Source: Deinococcus sp. (GTDB taxonomy: Bacteria; Deinococcota; Deinococci; Deinococcales; Deinococcaceae). From it: 9,200 nt of DNA. The notes beneath the pieces were generated by a model, which had not been told where the DNA came from, made no database searches, and saw only the letters and a list, made by a program, of their open reading frames with translations. Within the stretch, counting starts at the first letter, position 1, and every line of letters begins with the position of its first letter. Below, in pieces: positions 7,115 through 9,200 of this stretch. A program made the position numbers and the translations under genes. The DNA lies in the NCBI GenBank assembly GCA_030524065.1, contig JAUNHF010000055.1, forward strand, positions 1 through 9,200, in the 5' to 3' direction.

Positions 7115-7151
7115 ATTGCAGTAGAGGACGTTCGGAAAAGCGCGGCAGGAT

Positions 7152-7175
7152 GCCCAGAAAGACCGGTCCCTGGGC
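7152..7175. terminator. possible hairpin between the LprI-like gene and the ABC exporter
   Basis: GCCCAG (7152-7157) and CTGGGC (7170-7175) pair around a 12-base loop that itself contains the palindrome GACCGGTC. It lies 3' of the ABC gene (stop at 7192) and of the frameshifted gene. No U tract on either strand, so termination is tentative. Confidence 0.3.
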
Positions 7176-7191
7176 TCTCCCACTTTCCGCA

Positions 7192-9030
7192 TCACCTTTG
7201 GTTCACCGCCTGACCTTGCCCTTCCCGGTCCTGCCAGGTGCGGTGCAACTCGGTGTACAGGCCCCCGGCGGTCAGCAGCTCGGCGTGGGTGCCGCGCTCG
7301 ACGATGCGGCCCCGGTCCAGCACCAGAATCTGGTCAGCGCCCTGCACCGTGCTGAGGCGGTGGGCGATCACAAAAGTGGTGCGGCCCTGCATCAGCCGCT
7401 CCAGCGCCGCTTGCACTGCGGCTTCGGACTGGTTGTCCAGGGCGCTGGTGGCTTCGTCCAAAATCAGCACACGCGGGTCTTTGAGCAGAGCGCGGGCAAT
7501 GGCGACCCGCTGGCGCTGTCCACCTGAGAGCCGCAGGCCGCGCTCGCCCACCACGGTGGCGTAGCCCTGCGGCAACTCCTGAATAAAGCCGTGGGCTCCG
7601 GCCGCCCGCGCCGCCGCTTCGACATCCGCGTCTGGGGCGCCGGGGCGGCCGTACCGGATGTTCTCGGCCACCGTGCCCGAAAACAGCTGGGTATCCTGCG
7701 GCACCAGGCCGATGTGCGAGCGCAGGGCGTGCAGGTCGTAGTCCCGCAGGTCGTGGCCGTCCAGAGTGATGCGGCCGGCGGTCACATCCCAGAAACGCGG
7801 AATCAGGCTGATCAGTGTGGTTTTGCCTGCCCCACTCGGGCCGACCAGCGCCACCGTCTGCCCCGGCTGGGCCTGGAGTGAGACGCCGCGCAGCACGCCT
7901 TCCTCACCGTATCCAAAACTCACGTCCTCAAAGCGCACCTCCCCGTGTACCTGCGGCAGCGGGCGTGGCTGAGCTGGGTTCGGCAGGTCGCTCCGCTCCT
8001 CCAGCAGCTCGAAAATGCGGCCCGAGGCCCCCGCCGCTTCCTGAAACTGGTTGACCAACCCGGTCAGGGAAGCGATCGCGCCGCCCACCTGAATGGCGTA
8101 GAACAAAAAGGCCACCAGGGCGCCGGGCGTCAGCTCGCCGGCCATGACCTGCCGGCCCCCGAACCACAGCACCAGCGCCAGTGACCCAAAGGTCAGAAAG
8201 CTCATGGTGCCGCCCATCAGCGCCTGCCAGCCAGCCCGGCGCAGCGCCGCTTGGAAGCTGGCCTGCACGCCTGCGCCGTAGCGGCCACGCTCCAGCGCCT
8301 CGGCGGTGAAACTCTGCACCACCCGCACCCCGCTGATGGCTTCTTCAGCGCTGGCGTTGGCTCCAGCCACCGCGTCCTGCACCTCGCGGCTGACGGTGCG
8401 AATGCGCCGGCCAATGGTCACGGCCACCAGGATGATCAGCGGCAGGCCGATCAGCGCGTAGAGGCTCAGGCGCGGGTTGGTGCCGATCAGGAGCGCCGCG
8501 CTGCCGATCAGGGTCACGCCCTGAGCGATCAGGCCGGCCAGCGCTGTGCTGCTGACCCCCTGCACGGTGCCCACATCGGCGGTCAGGCGGCTGGTCAGGT
8601 CGCCGGTGCGGTGCTCGGCAAAAAAGCGCGGCGGCAGCGTGAGCAGGTGCCCGAACAGCTGCTCGCGCAAGCGGGTGACCACCCCAGCCCCCACCCGCGC
8701 CAGCAGGTAGGACTGCGCCGCCGCAAAACAGGCCGACAGCGCAAAGATGCCCAGCAGCAGCAGCACGGTGCGGTCCAGCTGCGCGGTGTCGGTGCTACCC
8801 ACCTTGAGGAACGAGGCGTCCACCAGCCGCCCGAACAGCGCCGGGAACGCCAGATTCAGGCCGCTGGACAGCAGCGACGCCAGTACCCCCAGCCAGAACA
8901 GGGCGCGGTAGGGCCGGGCCACCGCCCACAGGGGCCGCAGGGCCGAGAGCAGCGAAGCCGGTTTCAGGCGGGGGCGGCCGCCTGCACCGGCCCCGCCTTC
9001 AGGAGACAAGGTCTGGGAAGGACGCGACAT
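7192..9030 (-). CDS. ABC exporter half-transporter (MsbA/LmrA-type, TMD-NBD)
   Basis: The 612-aa protein fuses an exporter-type transmembrane domain to one ATPase domain and should work as a homodimer (or with another half) in the cytoplasmic membrane, expelling a lipid, drug or peptide that cannot be named from sequence. Hydrophobic segments lie near 44-66, 88-110, 160-183, 187-207, 275-291 and 302-325. ATPase motifs are complete: A-loop Y374, Walker A GPSGAGKTT (397-405, K403), Q-loop Q445, signature LSGGQ (501-505), Walker B VLILDEATSALD (521-532, catalytic E526) and H-loop H557. There is no N-terminal peptidase domain. The first 25 residues are Gly/Pro-rich and polar. The frame extends 41 codons upstream, but ATG 9030 is preferred because TAGGGT lies exactly 7 bases before it and the longer start would overlap the divergent gene's promoter. 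It is transcribed alone. Confidence 0.94.
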   Translation of the reverse strand: MSRPSQTLSPEGGAGAGGRPRLKPASLLSALRPLWAVARPYRALFWLGVLASLLSSGLNLAFPALFGRLVDASFLKVGSTDTAQLDRTVLLLLGIFALSACFAAAQSYLLARVGAGVVTRLREQLFGHLLTLPPRFFAEHRTGDLTSRLTADVGTVQGVSSTALAGLIAQGVTLIGSAALLIGTNPRLSLYALIGLPLIILVAVTIGRRIRTVSREVQDAVAGANASAEEAISGVRVVQSFTAEALERGRYGAGVQASFQAALRRAGWQALMGGTMSFLTFGSLALVLWFGGRQVMAGELTPGALVAFLFYAIQVGGAIASLTGLVNQFQEAAGASGRIFELLEERSDLPNPAQPRPLPQVHGEVRFEDVSFGYGEEGVLRGVSLQAQPGQTVALVGPSGAGKTTLISLIPRFWDVTAGRITLDGHDLRDYDLHALRSHIGLVPQDTQLFSGTVAENIRYGRPGAPDADVEAAARAAGAHGFIQELPQGYATVVGERGLRLSGGQRQRVAIARALLKDPRVLILDEATSALDNQSEAAVQAALERLMQGRTTFVIAHRLSTVQGADQILVLDRGRIVERGTHAELLTAGGLYTELHRTWQDREGQGQAVNQR

Positions 9031-9037
9031 GGCGCCT

Positions 9038-9043
9038 ACCCTA
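9038..9043 (-). promoter_or_regulatory. -10 element (leaderless) of the ABC exporter
   Basis: TAGGGT on the minus strand, then 7 bases (aggcgcc), then ATG 9030. It decides the start codon. A TTGCAA lies 20 bases upstream, further than a usual -35. Confidence 0.5.
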
Positions 9044-9108
9044 GCAACTGCCCAGCCAGCGGATTGCAAGCCGTTGGCTTTTGGGCGCCTGCCCGCGCTG
9101 CAGCGGGG

Positions 9109-9114
9109 TAGTCT
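9109..9114 (+). promoter_or_regulatory. -10 element of the gene starting at 9123
   Basis: TAGTCT is followed by 8 bases (cagaggag) and ATG 9123. The purine run GAGGAG touches the ATG, too close for a normal Shine-Dalgarno site. Confidence 0.45.
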
Positions 9115-9122
9115 CAGAGGAG

Positions 9123-9200
9123 ATGCCTTCCCCGCTTCTCCTGTTCCCAGCACAGGCGGACACGCTGCCGCCCCGCACCCTGCCGCTCACCACTTTGCCG
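9123..9200 (+). CDS. 5' end of an unidentified protein (partial)
   Basis: Twenty-six codons starting MPSPLLLFPAQADTLPPR run open to the edge of the window. The start is chosen from the TAGTCT -10 eight bases upstream. The visible part is proline- and leucine-rich; it has no positive charge at the very N-terminus and no clear signal peptide, and it carries no recognisable motif. It is divergent from the ABC exporter, with the two -10 elements 65 bases apart. Whether it works with the exporter cannot be judged. Confidence 0.5.
   Translation, partial: MPSPLLLFPAQADTLPPRTLPLTTLP

Noticed and set aside
8251..9111. 286-codon plus-strand frame opposite the ABC exporter
   Set aside because: Shadow of the exporter gene, rich in Q, A, G and H, without any recognisable domain.
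9031..9153. 41-codon N-terminal extension of the ABC exporter
   Set aside because: It overlaps the promoter and start of the divergent gene at 9123, and the TAGGGT element marks ATG 9030.

Overview
The window looks like chromosomal DNA from a Deinococcus or a close relative. This is inference from high GC with mostly G/C third codon positions, several proteins of a familiar Deinococcus type (a DinB-fold protein, an E. coli-like NADP isocitrate dehydrogenase, small soluble proteins of unknown role), and above all the promoter layout. Almost every gene has a TANNNT -10 hexamer 6-8 bases before its start codon and no Shine-Dalgarno sequence. Leaderless transcription of this kind is documented as very common in Deinococcus.

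Layout, left to right: the 3' end of an unidentified + gene (2-130); a small ABM-like (antibiotic biosynthesis monooxygenase-like) barrel protein on - (157-462); truA, tRNA pseudouridine synthase, on + (563-1441); a hairpin terminator; era, the ribosome-assembly GTPase, on - (1520-2440); an unrecognised 103-aa protein on + (2552-2863) with its own terminator; a DinB-fold protein on - (2935-3447); an 82-aa hydrophilic, alanine-rich, internally repeated protein on - (3558-3806) with its own terminator; icd on + (3981-5234) with a very stable hairpin downstream; an FAD-dependent monooxygenase on + (5510-6655); a frameshifted secreted LprI/DUF1311 gene on + (6730-7114); a half-size ABC exporter on - (7192-9030); and the 5' end of an unidentified + gene (9123-9200).

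Neighbouring genes mostly alternate in strand, and nearly all appear to be single-gene transcription units with their own promoter and often their own hairpin terminator. There is no operon or pathway cluster. truA and era both serve translation (tRNA modification, 30S assembly) but are convergent and separately transcribed; icd serves the TCA cycle. No mobile element, CRISPR array, tRNA or rRNA was seen.

I do not see a new multi-gene system. The points most worth a second look are the consistent leaderless -10 spacing, which fixes most start codons; the one gene that breaks the pattern with a full AGGAGG ribosome binding site; the LprI-like gene whose reading frame is broken by an apparent 2-base deletion; and repeats upstream of the FAD monooxygenase.
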